Shown: one piece after another, positions 51,523-60,420 of the stretch
How positions within the stretch are numbered: the first letter of the stretch is position 1
Layout of the letters: each line of letters begins with the position of its first letter
Position numbers and translations under genes: made by a program
Notes under the pieces: generated by a model
What the model saw: the letters and a program-made list of their open reading frames with translations, nothing else
Told to the model about the DNA's origin: nothing
The model's database searches: none
From: an uncultured Chthonomonadales bacterium
Lineage (GTDB): Bacteria; Armatimonadota; Chthonomonadetes; Chthonomonadales; CAJBBX01
Length of the DNA stretch: 64,000 nucleotides
Direction of reading: 5' to 3'
Assembly: GCA_938005745.1 (NCBI GenBank)
Contig: CALLMM010000010.1
Coordinates: 62,001-126,000, forward strand

Positions 51523-53388
51523 ATGCTCAGCCTCGCCTTACCGCCGATCATTCCCCGCGAAGACCTGTTCGGGAACCCGGAGAAGACCTCTCCGAAGCTC
51601 TCCCCGGACGGCGCGCGGCTGGCTTACATCGCTCCCGACGAGGGCGTGCTCAACGTCTGGGTGCGCACTGTCGGACAGACCGATGACCGTGTCGTAACCC
51701 GCGACCGCAAGCGCGGCATCCGCATGTACGCCTGGGCGTACAACGGCAGACACCTGCTCTACATTCAGGACCTGGACGGAGACGAAAACTGGCATATCTG
51801 GTCGGTGGACTTCGAGACGAACGCGATCCGCGACCTGACCCCGTTTCTGGGCGTGCAGGCGCAGCTTGTGGCGATGGACCCCCGGTTCCCGGAGGAGATT
51901 CTGGTCGGGCTGAACCTGCGGGACGCCCGTGTGCACGATGTCTACCGGCTCTCCCTGACCACCGGCGCGCTGGTTCCCGAAGTGGAGAACCCCGGCGATG
52001 TGGTGGGCTGGATCGCCGACCCGTCGTTTGTGATCCGCGGGGCGCAGGCGGCGACGCCGGACGGCGGCACTGAACTGCGCGTGCGCGAGAGCGCGGACGC
52101 CCCATGGAAGACCCTGGTCGTCTGGGGACCCGATGAGGAGGGAACCGCCTACGGCTTCACAGCGGACGGCAGAAGTCTCTATATCGGCAGCAGCCTCAAC
52201 GCCGATACGGAGGAGCTTCGGCTGCTCGATACGGCGACGGGCGCGGAGGAGACCCTTGCCGCGAATCCGGAGGTGGATCTGGGTGAGATTATCTTCCACC
52301 CGACCGAGCATCGCGTGCAGGTGGTCGGCTTCAACAAGCATCGGTTGGTTTGGACTGCGCTCGACCCGGAGATCGCCGACGACCTGAAGGCGCTGGAGGA
52401 GGCGGACCCGGGCGAGCCGCATCTGGTCAGCCGCGACCTGGCGGATCGCACCTGGATCGTCCTCTATCAGCAGGATCGCGCCCCCGCCGCCTACTACCTC
52501 TACCATCGTTCGACCCGGCAGCGGGAGTTTCTTTTCTCGGCGCGTCCGAAGCTGCAGCAGTATACGCTGGCAGAGATGCGCCCCGTCTCGATCCTTTCGC
52601 GCGACGGTCTGACGCTTCACGGCTATCTGACCCTGCCCCCCGGCATCGAGCCGAAGAGTCTGCCGATGGTGCTGAACGTGCACGGCGGTCCGTGGGGGCG
52701 CGACACCTGGGGATATGACCCCGAGGCGCAGTGGCTTGCCAACCGGGGATACGCCTGCCTGCAGGTCAACTTTCGGGGATCGGCGGGGTTCGGAAAGCGG
52801 TTCCTGCATGCGGGAGACCGCGAATGGGGCGCGAAGATGCACGACGACCTGATAGATGCCGTCAACTGGGCGGTGTCGGAGGGGATCGCCGACCCGAAGC
52901 GCGTGGCGATCTATGGCGGCTCTTACGGCGGCTACGCCGCGCTGGTCGGGGCGGCTTTCACGCCGGAGGTCTTCTGCTGCGCGGTGGACATCGTCGGTCC
53001 CAGCAGCCTCCGCACGCTCATCAACTCCATTCCTCCCTACTGGGAGCCGCTCAAGAAGATGTTCACGGTGCGCGTCGGCAACCCGGAGACGGAGCCGGAG
53101 TTCCTCGATTCGCGCTCTCCGCTCTATAAAGCGGATCAGATCGTCTGCCCGCTGCTGATCGCGCAGGGCGCCAATGATCCCCGCGTCAAGCAGGCGGAGA
53201 GCGAGCAGATCGTCGCCGCGCTTCGGGAGCGGGGCAAGCCGGTCGAGTATCTCCTCTTTGAGGATGAGGGGCACGGCTTTGCCCGCCCGGAGAACCGCCT
53301 GAAGTTCTATGCGGCGGCGGAACGGTTCCTCGCGAAGTATCTCGGAGGCAGGGCGGAGGAGACCTCTGCGCAGGAAACGGCATTGTGA
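51523..53388 (+). CDS. S9-family prolyl oligopeptidase-type peptidase
   Basis: A 621-aa cytoplasmic serine peptidase. An N-terminal beta-propeller (about 1-350, with SPDGARLAYIAP, YAWAYNGRHLLYI) covers an alpha/beta hydrolase domain. The triad is Ser467 in GGSYGGYAA, Asp552 in GANDPRVK and His584 in DEGHGFARPEN. It would cleave short peptides, as acylaminoacyl-peptidase or dipeptidyl-peptidase types do. ATG 51523 follows AAAGGAG and the frame upstream is shadow of the YkgJ-like gene. No signal peptide is seen. Confidence 0.93.
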   Translation: MLSLALPPIIPREDLFGNPEKTSPKLSPDGARLAYIAPDEGVLNVWVRTVGQTDDRVVTRDRKRGIRMYAWAYNGRHLLYIQDLDGDENWHIWSVDFETNAIRDLTPFLGVQAQLVAMDPRFPEEILVGLNLRDARVHDVYRLSLTTGALVPEVENPGDVVGWIADPSFVIRGAQAATPDGGTELRVRESADAPWKTLVVWGPDEEGTAYGFTADGRSLYIGSSLNADTEELRLLDTATGAEETLAANPEVDLGEIIFHPTEHRVQVVGFNKHRLVWTALDPEIADDLKALEEADPGEPHLVSRDLADRTWIVLYQQDRAPAAYYLYHRSTRQREFLFSARPKLQQYTLAEMRPVSILSRDGLTLHGYLTLPPGIEPKSLPMVLNVHGGPWGRDTWGYDPEAQWLANRGYACLQVNFRGSAGFGKRFLHAGDREWGAKMHDDLIDAVNWAVSEGIADPKRVAIYGGSYGGYAALVGAAFTPEVFCCAVDIVGPSSLRTLINSIPPYWEPLKKMFTVRVGNPETEPEFLDSRSPLYKADQIVCPLLIAQGANDPRVKQAESEQIVAALRERGKPVEYLLFEDEGHGFARPENRLKFYAAAERFLAKYLGGRAEETSAQETAL

Positions 53389-53405
53389 GGGGCAGGTAGA
53401 GCGGG

Positions 53406-53443
53406 AGGCTCCGATCCGGCATTGCCGGATCGGAGCCTCTTTC
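53406..53443 (+). terminator. Intrinsic terminator after the S9 peptidase
   Basis: Perfect 15-bp stem AGGCTCCGATCCGGC / GCCGGATCGGAGCCT with a 3-base loop, then CTTTCT. It ends the xdhC-ykgJ-peptidase transcript. Confidence 0.85.
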
Positions 53444-55176
53444 TATCGGTTCGTCAGTAGTTGTACGGCTGCGGCGTTGAAGTTACGCCTGTCCGGAGTG
53501 CGTCGCGAGAAGAAGACACCGGCGTAGAGCGACGGCTCATGGGGGCGCTCAAGCATCGCTTCAAACCGCATGCCCTGTATCTTCTTGCCGTCCGGTGTCT
53601 GAATTTCGATGGGAGCGGACACCATCCTCAGCACGGCGGATCGCCACGTTTCTGATATGGAAGGAGCTTCGCCGGAGAGAATCGCCAGACGCTCCGCAGA
53701 GACATCCTTCAGGCGCAGACCTCTGCCCGTCTGTGTGGCGCGCTTCTGCAGCGGAGGCAGCGACGCCCAGAAGCGGAAGAGAGGCTGTGAGATGACACCC
53801 TGAATCTCTGGGAATTCTGCACGTAGACGCTCTGCCTGTTTCTCATTCACGGAAGTCATCTGCTCCAGTTCGCGCAGAGTGAAATATCCGTCGTTTTTTT
53901 GCAGCGCGGCGCGCCAATGACGCACCTGCTCCCAGGGGATCAGACTCTCCTCCTGCTGGTTCCAGCACCATGCCTTCTCTTGAAAGAGCACGATCCCGCG
54001 GCTGGTCTTGGTCATGATTTTGCTCTGCTTGTCCAGGATGTCAAGGTACTCGCGCAGGGTCCTGCCATAGTGCTGCGGGCTTCCTTCCCTGATCTGCATG
54101 TCTGTACAGGCTGACAGGATATTGATCTGCGCGAGACGCGCCACCTCCTTCAGACGCTGGCTCAGAGTGAGAGAGGAAGTCAGACGCGGCGCGCGATCTC
54201 CTGAGGGAGCCTGTTCCAGGTTCTTCGGCGGCTCGATCTTCCGATCTGCCAGCGGTGAAACAATACGCTCCTCTTCACGTCTCCAGAGAGCCGCTGCCCG
54301 CGCTTCATAGAAGCTATCCATCTGGATTCCTCCAACATATGCGTAGGCTCCCGCGTCCCCGATACTGATCCACAGACAGGGAAAGATGTCTCTCTCACTG
54401 CGATCGGAGAATATGGTCAGGCATGCAGGATAGGAGGTAGGATGCGCCTGCCCGCGGAACATTCGATCCCGGATGCCATCCAGCCACTGGCGTTCAGACT
54501 CGCTGAGCCGCTCTACCTCCAGAGACGTTATCTTTGCCGATCCGTGCCCCGTCTGATCAAAATGCAGGAGCGCCTTTCTCTGCTCCGAGGAGAGATGTCC
54601 CGCCAGAACGCGAATTCCTCCCTGAAGGATGTCATCTCTGACCAGGGGTGCAATTTCAGGATTGCGCATCTCGATGCTGATGCGCTCCTGTGCATCGGCG
54701 GACAGCCAGGCGATCTGGTCGTCCAGGTTTTGGGCAAAACGCCGCTCTATCTCGTCGCGCAGTCTGGCTCCCAGGGTGCGCGCACCCGGACTGCGTACCA
54801 GCGTATAGCGGTAGACCCCGGGAGAGACCTCCTGCTGCTGCCAGTTCCACTCTGCGCCCCGGTTGCTGTACAGGGAGCGCACTCCCTCCAGAATATCCAG
54901 CAGAGAAGAGTCAAGGAGATTGAGAGACGCGGTGAAATCGGCGACTTTTTCGGTGGCATCCAGCGCGACACCGCTTGCTTTTGTCAACGCATACAGCAGC
55001 TCGCCGATACAGACCTGCGTTCCTTCTACGCGCAACCGCTGCTCCAGGCGCAAATCCGGCTGCCGAAGCCACGCGGGGACAGGCTCAGAGGCGTGCTGCG
55101 CCGCCGCCGTTACATACTGGAGCGTCAGGAAGCCGAACAGGATCCATCCGCTGAGTCGGTAGTGCCATTGTTTCAT
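53443..55176 (-). CDS. Large secreted protein of unknown function with STN-like segments
   Basis: A 577-aa exported protein I do not recognise. A signal peptide (about 1-27) leads into IGELLYALTKASGVALDATEKVADF and SLLDILEGVRSLY. This is a beta-alpha pattern like the STN/secretin N-domain, and it is repeated near residues 335-395 (LSQRLKEVARLAQINIL, REYLDILDKQSKIM). The middle is acidic with Tyr and Trp-rich strands, and no catalytic motif is seen. It overlaps the preceding gene by four bases. Its base composition is lower in GC than the neighbours. Confidence 0.75.
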   Translation of the reverse strand: MKQWHYRLSGWILFGFLTLQYVTAAAQHASEPVPAWLRQPDLRLEQRLRVEGTQVCIGELLYALTKASGVALDATEKVADFTASLNLLDSSLLDILEGVRSLYSNRGAEWNWQQQEVSPGVYRYTLVRSPGARTLGARLRDEIERRFAQNLDDQIAWLSADAQERISIEMRNPEIAPLVRDDILQGGIRVLAGHLSSEQRKALLHFDQTGHGSAKITSLEVERLSESERQWLDGIRDRMFRGQAHPTSYPACLTIFSDRSERDIFPCLWISIGDAGAYAYVGGIQMDSFYEARAAALWRREEERIVSPLADRKIEPPKNLEQAPSGDRAPRLTSSLTLSQRLKEVARLAQINILSACTDMQIREGSPQHYGRTLREYLDILDKQSKIMTKTSRGIVLFQEKAWCWNQQEESLIPWEQVRHWRAALQKNDGYFTLRELEQMTSVNEKQAERLRAEFPEIQGVISQPLFRFWASLPPLQKRATQTGRGLRLKDVSAERLAILSGEAPSISETWRSAVLRMVSAPIEIQTPDGKKIQGMRFEAMLERPHEPSLYAGVFFSRRTPDRRNFNAAAVQLLTNR

Positions 55177-55661
55177 GGCTGTATCGGGTTCATGACATGA
55201 TAAAACTCTATTTGAGGGGAGGTATCTTCTACAGGTATGTCTTCGCCGTTATAGAAGATCAGTGAGTGCGGGTAGCATGTGTGGCGATCAGGATGCGTGA
55301 TATTCTGAAACTTCTTTGGGATAGTATAGGTGCAATATCCCCGATCCCAGGCAAGACGTTTCCATTTACCGCTTGCTGGAATGATGAGGCTGCCTGAAAA
55401 AGACTCTATATCTTTCGGATCATGATCTACCACAACACTGAAACCATAAGAGATGTAGTGTTGACTGTAAGGAGTGTGCTGAACCTGAACCCACTGGTTC
55501 TTCGTCTTTACGACGATATCTTCCCACCAGTAAAAGTACTGATTGTTGTAATGCGGATTTTCCATCTCCGCATTGACGGTGATCACCTGAGATCTGCCCG
55601 GAACAGAAAACACAACGCTCAGAAGTAAGCACAGTAAGGTGTCAGGGAATATGTGCTTCAC
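55173..55661 (-). CDS. Small secreted protein of unknown function, AT-rich gene
   Basis: A 162-aa exported protein. The signal peptide (about 1-25) precedes a beta-rich domain with many Tyr, Trp and His: NAEMENPHYNNQYFYWWED, VQVQHTPYSQHYISYGFSVV, RGYCTYTIPKKF and the last Cys in HTCYPHSLIFY, so one disulphide is possible. GTG 55661 follows GGAGG by six bases. By eye the gene is near 45% GC against above 60% around it. It forms an operon with the 577-aa protein from an AT-rich promoter. The pair is a candidate for recent transfer. Confidence 0.72.
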   Translation of the reverse strand: MKHIFPDTLLCLLLSVVFSVPGRSQVITVNAEMENPHYNNQYFYWWEDIVVKTKNQWVQVQHTPYSQHYISYGFSVVVDHDPKDIESFSGSLIIPASGKWKRLAWDRGYCTYTIPKKFQNITHPDRHTCYPHSLIFYNGEDIPVEDTSPQIEFYHVMNPIQP

Positions 55662-56034
55662 TTTGTTCCTCCATGATACTGTAATTAAGATCTTCTTGAT
55701 GGACTTAAAGATTACAATTTTTTTTACTAAAAGTCAATCACAATTTTAGAACATCATTGAAGGAATCTGATCTCTCTGCGTTCGTTTGACGGGGTCTGTT
55801 GTGCTGGAGGCTGCGTTAACCACTCACGCTTTGACGCTTCGGAGGAGATGGTCTCCATGCCCGGTCATGTCGGACAGGGCGTAGAGCCTGCCGATTCAGA
55901 GACCGGCGGATAGAGACCTGTCTCGTCCGTATGATGGGGTGTTGCGCCGACAGAAGGACTGCCGTCTGTACGGGGGGAATGTAAGGAACAGGGATGTTCG
56001 GCGCGGACGACGCCGGGGAAAGGAACGCCACACG
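55662..56034. other. Gene-free stretch with AT-rich left part
   Basis: No gene is seen in these 373 bases. The left 100 bases are AT-rich and contain the promoter at 55709-55737. The right part is GC-rich, with GACCGG/CCGGTC and short inverted runs near 55850-55935 but no clear terminator or RNA gene. Confidence 0.5.
55709..55737 (-). promoter_or_regulatory. Promoter of the two-gene secreted pair
   Basis: TTGACT (55737-55732), 17 bases containing a run of eight As, TAATCT (55714-55709) on the minus strand. The leader is about 40 bases. Confidence 0.65.
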
Positions 56035-56592
56035 ATGCCTGCGGACTATCTGGATACGAACGAGGCGCTTCGGCAGCTCAATCTCTATTTTGATGTCGCG
56101 TCGGTGCGCGCCAGCCTGCTGACGGAGGATCGGGGGCGCGCCTGGGAGGACGACTGCGGGCGCGTCTTTCGCCGGCTCTGGGCGGCGCTGAAGCAGGCGG
56201 GCGAGAGTCATCGCGACGAACAGACGCAGCGGCTGGTACAGCGCGCCCTCGGGCTGCTCAGCGACGTCTGGGACACGCCCCCGCTGGTGATCGAGCGCGG
56301 ACTGCGCCCCGAGACCGCCGGCGATCTGCTGGGACGGCTGACGCGGCTGCAGGTCTATCTGGTGCAGGTCCGCCGCCGCCTGAGCGAGATCGAGAGCGCG
56401 GGACTGGAGCTGAGCGTGCGGGAGGGGATGGACGATCTGGCGTTCGCCGTCGCGCGGCTGGGCGCGCATGTGCATGCGCTGACCTCCGTCTACGATCTGT
56501 TGATGGTGCGCCCCTGTCTGCGCATTCTGGAGCACTGGCTCTTCTCCGCGCCGATCCCAGTAGAGACGGAAGAGGAGGCGGAGATCGAGTAG
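56035..56592 (+). CDS. Helical protein of unknown function
   Basis: A 185-aa cytoplasmic protein I cannot assign. It is almost entirely helical with heptad-like Leu/Arg patterns (LVQRALGLLSDVWDTPPLVIERGLRPE, LTRLQVYLVQVRRRLSEIE) and an acidic end (PVETEEEAEIE). The frame is open before it, but ATG 56035 has GGAAAGGAA about ten bases upstream. It precedes the NarL-type regulator by 215 bases with its own promoter between, so the two are separate units. Confidence 0.65.
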   Translation: MPADYLDTNEALRQLNLYFDVASVRASLLTEDRGRAWEDDCGRVFRRLWAALKQAGESHRDEQTQRLVQRALGLLSDVWDTPPLVIERGLRPETAGDLLGRLTRLQVYLVQVRRRLSEIESAGLELSVREGMDDLAFAVARLGAHVHALTSVYDLLMVRPCLRILEHWLFSAPIPVETEEEAEIE

Positions 56593-56637
56593 CCCCCAGA
56601 GCCGCTCCGCGGAGCGACAACGGTACTTTTTACCTCC

Positions 56638-56666
56638 TTGACGGGAAGCAAATCCTGTGATATTCT
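56638..56666 (+). promoter_or_regulatory. Promoter of the NarL-type regulator
   Basis: TTGACG (56638-56643), 17 bases, TATTCT (56661-56666). The leader of about 135 bases is AT-rich, unlike its surroundings. Confidence 0.7.
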
Positions 56667-56807
56667 ACCTATCTGTGTAGAGTGGCACGATTTGTGCAAT
56701 GCATGGTTATTCCAGTTATAAATTATTTCTGCGTCACAGGTACTCGGGAGAGGGGTGTAGAATAAGTTGCCATTCTTCTCAACTTCCCGGAGCCTGAGGT
56801 GAGTTTG

Positions 56808-57626
56808 ATGCAGAAGAGGGAGAGTGACCCGGAGAGAGACGCCAGACCTTCCGGCGTCTCATTGCCAGAGGAGGCAAAGGGCGTTATTCGCGTCGGAGTG
56901 GTGGATCGAGACACCCTGCTGCGAGAAGGGCTGGCTGCCCTGCTGAACACGGGAAAAGGGCTGACCTGCGCCGGAAGCTGGGGCGATCTGAACGAGGCGA
57001 TGACCGACCTGCAGGCGGATCCGCCGGATGTGTTGCTGCTGGATGTGTTTCAGATGCAGGATGCGGGTTTTCAGGCGTTCAAGCGTCTGCTGACCGCCTG
57101 TCCGATGGTGCGAACCATTGTGATGGTGAGGTGTCCGGAAGATCGCTGCGTGATCCTCAACCGCCCCGCTCCCCTCTCCCGGCAGTCGTCTCAGTCTGTC
57201 ATGACGGCAGCGAGCACGCTGGATGACTGTCTTCAGATTGCGCTGAAGATGGGCGCGCAGGGCGCGATACGCAAGCAGTGCAGCTTTCATCATATCGAAG
57301 AGGCGATACACGCCGTCTGCGCGGGCTGTTTCTGGATCGAGCCGGGAACCTCCTCGCGTCTGGCGCAGCAGCATCTGCGGGCGGCGCATCCAATCTCCCG
57401 GGAATCCGCCGTCGGACCGGACAGCCTGACGCACCGGGAGCGGCAGATCATTCATCTGATCGCACAGGGACTGTCCAACAAAGAGATCGCCCATGAGCTT
57501 CATCTGGGCTACTCTACCATCAAAAACTATGTCAGCAGTATTCTCGGAAAACTGAACCTGAACGACCGGACGCAGATCGCGCTCTATGCGGTCAAACAGG
57601 GGGACGATTCCCCATCGCTATTGTAA
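56808..57626 (+). CDS. NarL/LuxR-type response regulator
   Basis: A 272-aa regulator with a receiver domain and a LuxR helix-turn-helix. The receiver starts IRVGVVDRDTLLREGLAALL, and the phosphorylated Asp is Asp79 in VLLLDVFQ. The second acidic residue is Arg rather than Asp in VVDRD. An insertion of about 30 residues rich in Ser and Pro (NRPAPLSRQSSQSV) separates the strand with MVRC from the last helices. The HTH is LTHRERQIIHLIAQGLSNKEIA...STIKNYVSSILGKL. Start at ATG 56808 has GAGGTG six bases upstream. No histidine kinase is nearby. Confidence 0.87.
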   Translation: MQKRESDPERDARPSGVSLPEEAKGVIRVGVVDRDTLLREGLAALLNTGKGLTCAGSWGDLNEAMTDLQADPPDVLLLDVFQMQDAGFQAFKRLLTACPMVRTIVMVRCPEDRCVILNRPAPLSRQSSQSVMTAASTLDDCLQIALKMGAQGAIRKQCSFHHIEEAIHAVCAGCFWIEPGTSSRLAQQHLRAAHPISRESAVGPDSLTHRERQIIHLIAQGLSNKEIAHELHLGYSTIKNYVSSILGKLNLNDRTQIALYAVKQGDDSPSLL

Positions 57627-57800
57627 GCGCGTTATGGCGGCGATTTTCGTGATCCCTTTGGAGAGGAACAGGACTGCGCTTTGAGTGAAAACGTTTGACG
57701 TTCCGTCGCCGGCAGTAAGCCCCTGCTTGGTATCCGGTGGCAGCGTACCCTGCATCGGTACGCTTGAAAAGTGAACCTTCCCTGAAGGAGGTGCCTTTCC

Positions 57801-58022
57801 ATGTGGCAACAACCGGATAATGACCGATTGCCAGAAGAGTTGTTCCTGGCAGGGGAGCGCGTTCCGCCAGGGACCTATAGGCAGGTAGGATCGAATCGGC
57901 AGGTTCAGCTGGAGCGGGAGGACTATCTGCCCGCCAGCCTGGATGGTCGGGTCGCCTGCTACATTCGGCTTCAAAACACCTGGGTGCAGATCCAGCAGCT
58001 TGCGAGCAGACATCTCAGTTAA
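57801..58022 (+). CDS. 73-aa orphan protein
   Basis: A small protein that I do not recognise: PPGTYRQVGSNRQVQLEREDYLP and RVACYIRLQNTWVQIQQL form a likely small beta barrel. A full GAAGGAGG site lies about ten bases before ATG and a strong terminator follows 50 bases after the stop, so it is very likely expressed. The 174-base region upstream contains AGCGTACC/GGTACGCT, an 8-bp hairpin at about 57746-57769, and no other gene. A SH3-like or PRC-barrel-like fold would fit but is a guess. Confidence 0.7.
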   Translation: MWQQPDNDRLPEELFLAGERVPPGTYRQVGSNRQVQLEREDYLPASLDGRVACYIRLQNTWVQIQQLASRHLS

Positions 58023-58071
58023 ACACAACGATCCGAAAGTCGTCGCACGAACGCTTACGATAGACCCGCGG

Positions 58072-58106
58072 GGTTGATGCCATCCGGCATCAACCCTCTT
58101 TTTTTG
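58072..58106 (+). terminator. Intrinsic terminator
   Basis: Perfect 11-bp stem GGGTTGATGCC / GGCATCAACCC with a 4-base loop, followed by TCTTTTTTT. It ends the transcript of the 73-aa protein. Confidence 0.92.
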
Positions 58107-58214
58107 TGCAGGAGGAGGAATCGCCTTCCGGAACCGGTGAATCTGCTCCTGTAATCTGTGATATGGAACCGGCGCAGAGGCAGCCTGCCGGGAAAGAAAA
58201 GGGAGGAGAACGCT

Positions 58215-59015
58215 ATGAGGTATCGTATTGTGCGCGCTGGAGCGGCTCTGCTTGCCGTTTGCGGCGCGCTGCTGCTGGCTCCCGCCGGCGCGAACGCCAC
58301 CCCCGCCTATGCGGAGAGAGAGAAGAAGGAGTGCGTCTACTGCCACGTGCAGCCCGGACAGGCGCGCAACTTCCGGGGTCTCTACTATGCCGCCAACAGG
58401 TACTCCTTTGCCCAGTTTGACGAGGCGTTTGAGGCGCGGATGGCGGGAGTGAAGCCCAACAGCATGGCTTTTGATGCGCGCCCGACCAATCCCGCCTATC
58501 CGCGCTATACGGTCGCGCCCCTGCTCAACTTCCGGATGAAGGATATTGACGGCAAGATGGTCCATCTGGGGCGTTATCAGGGCGACGTGATCCTGATCGT
58601 CAACGTGGCTTCCTTCTGCGGCTATACTCCGCAGTACGCCGGTCTGCAGAAGCTGTATCAGCAGTATAAGGATCGCGGTTTTGTTGTGCTGGGCTTTCCC
58701 GCCAATGAGTTTGGCGCGCAGGAGCCGGGCAGCGACAAACAGATCAAAGAGTTCTGCACCAGCAAATACGACGTCACCTTCCCCATCTTCTCGAAGATCG
58801 TGGTGAAGGGCGAAGGACAGCATCCGCTCTACAGGTACCTGACCGACAAAGCCACCAACCCGCAGTTCGCCGGGGAGATCGAATGGAACTTCACCAAGTT
58901 CCTCGTCAACCGCAAGGGCGAGGTGGTTGAACGATTTCGCTCCAATGTGGAACCCCTGAACCCCAGGCTGACCTCCCTGATCGAGCGGGAACTGGACAGA
59001 CCGCGTCCGAAGTAG
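58215..59015 (+). CDS. Exported glutathione peroxidase with N-terminal CXXCH region
   Basis: A 266-aa protein. A signal peptide (about 1-29) is followed by an extra domain (about 30-85) with CVYCH at 40-44, the heme c attachment motif, and then a thioredoxin-fold glutathione peroxidase. The peroxidatic Cys135 is in VASFCGYTPQYAGLQKLY and Trp224-Asn225 in WNFTKFLVN are in place. The family Gln of the tetrad (FPCNQFG) is Glu165 in FPANEFG, and the resolving Cys of thioredoxin-type members is missing there. GGGAGGAG lies just before the start. A periplasmic peroxide-reducing role with a heme or thiol partner is inferred. Confidence 0.85.
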   Translation: MRYRIVRAGAALLAVCGALLLAPAGANATPAYAEREKKECVYCHVQPGQARNFRGLYYAANRYSFAQFDEAFEARMAGVKPNSMAFDARPTNPAYPRYTVAPLLNFRMKDIDGKMVHLGRYQGDVILIVNVASFCGYTPQYAGLQKLYQQYKDRGFVVLGFPANEFGAQEPGSDKQIKEFCTSKYDVTFPIFSKIVVKGEGQHPLYRYLTDKATNPQFAGEIEWNFTKFLVNRKGEVVERFRSNVEPLNPRLTSLIERELDRPRPK

Positions 59016-59042
59016 CGCGACGGGCTTTACTGGAGGGAGAAG

Positions 59043-60287
59043 ATGCGTTTTACCGCTGGATTGTCGGGCAGAGCCTCCGTCCGGGGCGTCGTCTGGCAGT
59101 GCGTCCTGCTGCTCTCTCTCTTCGCGGCAGGCGCGGACGCGCTCAGCTACTCGATTACCGTCAGCGCGCCTAACCGGGACTACCGGGAGGCGCCGGTGCG
59201 GGTTCTGGTGGATGCCCCGAAGGACTTCGCGGGGACGGCGCTGCTGCAGAACGGTCAGACGGTCCCCTCGCAGGCGCGGCTGGTCGGAGGCAGAGCCGAG
59301 GTCTGCTGGATCGTTCGCAATCTCAAAAAAGGGCAGACGCTGCGCTACGAACTGGTCTTTGAGCGGGTCAGCCGGGGCGTGCCGGTCTCGGGCGTCATCA
59401 TAGACCGCAACGGGCAGAATCTGGACATCCGCATCAATCAGGAGCTTTTTACGCGCTACGATACCGTTTCCGGTCCCAATAAGCCCTACTTCTATCCACT
59501 GTTTCACGCGGGCGGCAAGCGCGCCGTGCGCGGCTATCCGCTGGAGGAGATCGCCGGGGAGACCAAAGACCATCCGCACCATCGGGGACTCTGGTTCACG
59601 CATGGAGCCGTCAACGGCGCGGACTACTGGTCGGAGGGGGCGAACGCGGCTAAGACCGTCCATCGAAAATATGAGGAGGTCGCCAGCGGCAGGGTCTACG
59701 GATACTTTCGCGCCGTCACCGACTGGATCGGGAAGGAGGGCAAACCGGCGGCGGAGGATGTCCGGGAGGTGCGCGTCTACAACGTCGCCGAAGGTCGCCT
59801 GATGGACTTTGAGATCACCCTGAAGGCGGTCGCCGGACCGGTAACGCTGGGCGATACCAAAGAGGGAACCTTCGGGCTTCGTCTTCCGGACACGATGCGC
59901 GTGCGGGGCGGGGGCGGACATATCGAGAACTCCCGGGGCGTCCGGGACGCCGCCGCGTGGGGAAAGCGCGCCGAATGGGTGGACTACTACGGTCCGGTGG
60001 AGGGCGAAGTGATGGGCGTCGCCATTCTCGACCACCCGCAGAACCTGCGTCATCCGACCTACTGGCATGTTCGCGACTACGGCTTGTTCGCCGCCAATCC
60101 GTTCGGCATTCACGACTTCGAGCGGGGGCAGGCTCCGAATGCGGGCGAGCATACGATCCCGGCAGGCGGCAGCCTCACCTTCCGCTATCGCCTGTTCTTC
60201 CATAAGGGAACCGCCGCCGACGCGGATATCGCCTCGGTCTGGGCAGCCTACTCCGATCCGCCGCAGGTGAAGGCGATCCGGCGGTAG
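59043..60287 (+). CDS. PmoA-like family protein (DUF6807), secreted
   Basis: A 414-aa exported protein. After a signal peptide (about 1-36) it carries the domain annotated PmoA-like or DUF6807. HPHHRGLWFTHGAVNGADYW and the later HPTYWHVRDYGLFAANPFGIHDF are highly conserved His-containing stretches that could hold a metal. The name is historical and no methane oxidation is implied. The family is abundant in Planctomycetes and Armatimonadota and is probably linked to sugar or polysaccharide use. It follows the GPx-like gene by 27 bases, in one direction. Confidence 0.85.
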   Translation: MRFTAGLSGRASVRGVVWQCVLLLSLFAAGADALSYSITVSAPNRDYREAPVRVLVDAPKDFAGTALLQNGQTVPSQARLVGGRAEVCWIVRNLKKGQTLRYELVFERVSRGVPVSGVIIDRNGQNLDIRINQELFTRYDTVSGPNKPYFYPLFHAGGKRAVRGYPLEEIAGETKDHPHHRGLWFTHGAVNGADYWSEGANAAKTVHRKYEEVASGRVYGYFRAVTDWIGKEGKPAAEDVREVRVYNVAEGRLMDFEITLKAVAGPVTLGDTKEGTFGLRLPDTMRVRGGGGHIENSRGVRDAAAWGKRAEWVDYYGPVEGEVMGVAILDHPQNLRHPTYWHVRDYGLFAANPFGIHDFERGQAPNAGEHTIPAGGSLTFRYRLFFHKGTAADADIASVWAAYSDPPQVKAIRR

Positions 60288-60420
60288 TCTCTCCCTCTGT
60301 TCTGGCGGGACAGAGGGGTTTCCAAAGACAGTCCGGCGGCATCCTCCGCCGCCGGTTCAATCTCAATCCGGTCCATCCGCACGCACTGTCAGGCGCGCCT
60401 GCGCGCGCAAGGAGCCTTCC

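Noticed and set aside
57618-60203. Long open frame of 861 codons on the minus strand
   Set aside because: It runs antisense to the CXXCH-GPx and PmoA-like genes, has no family motif or ribosome site, and reflects the GC-rich codon bias.
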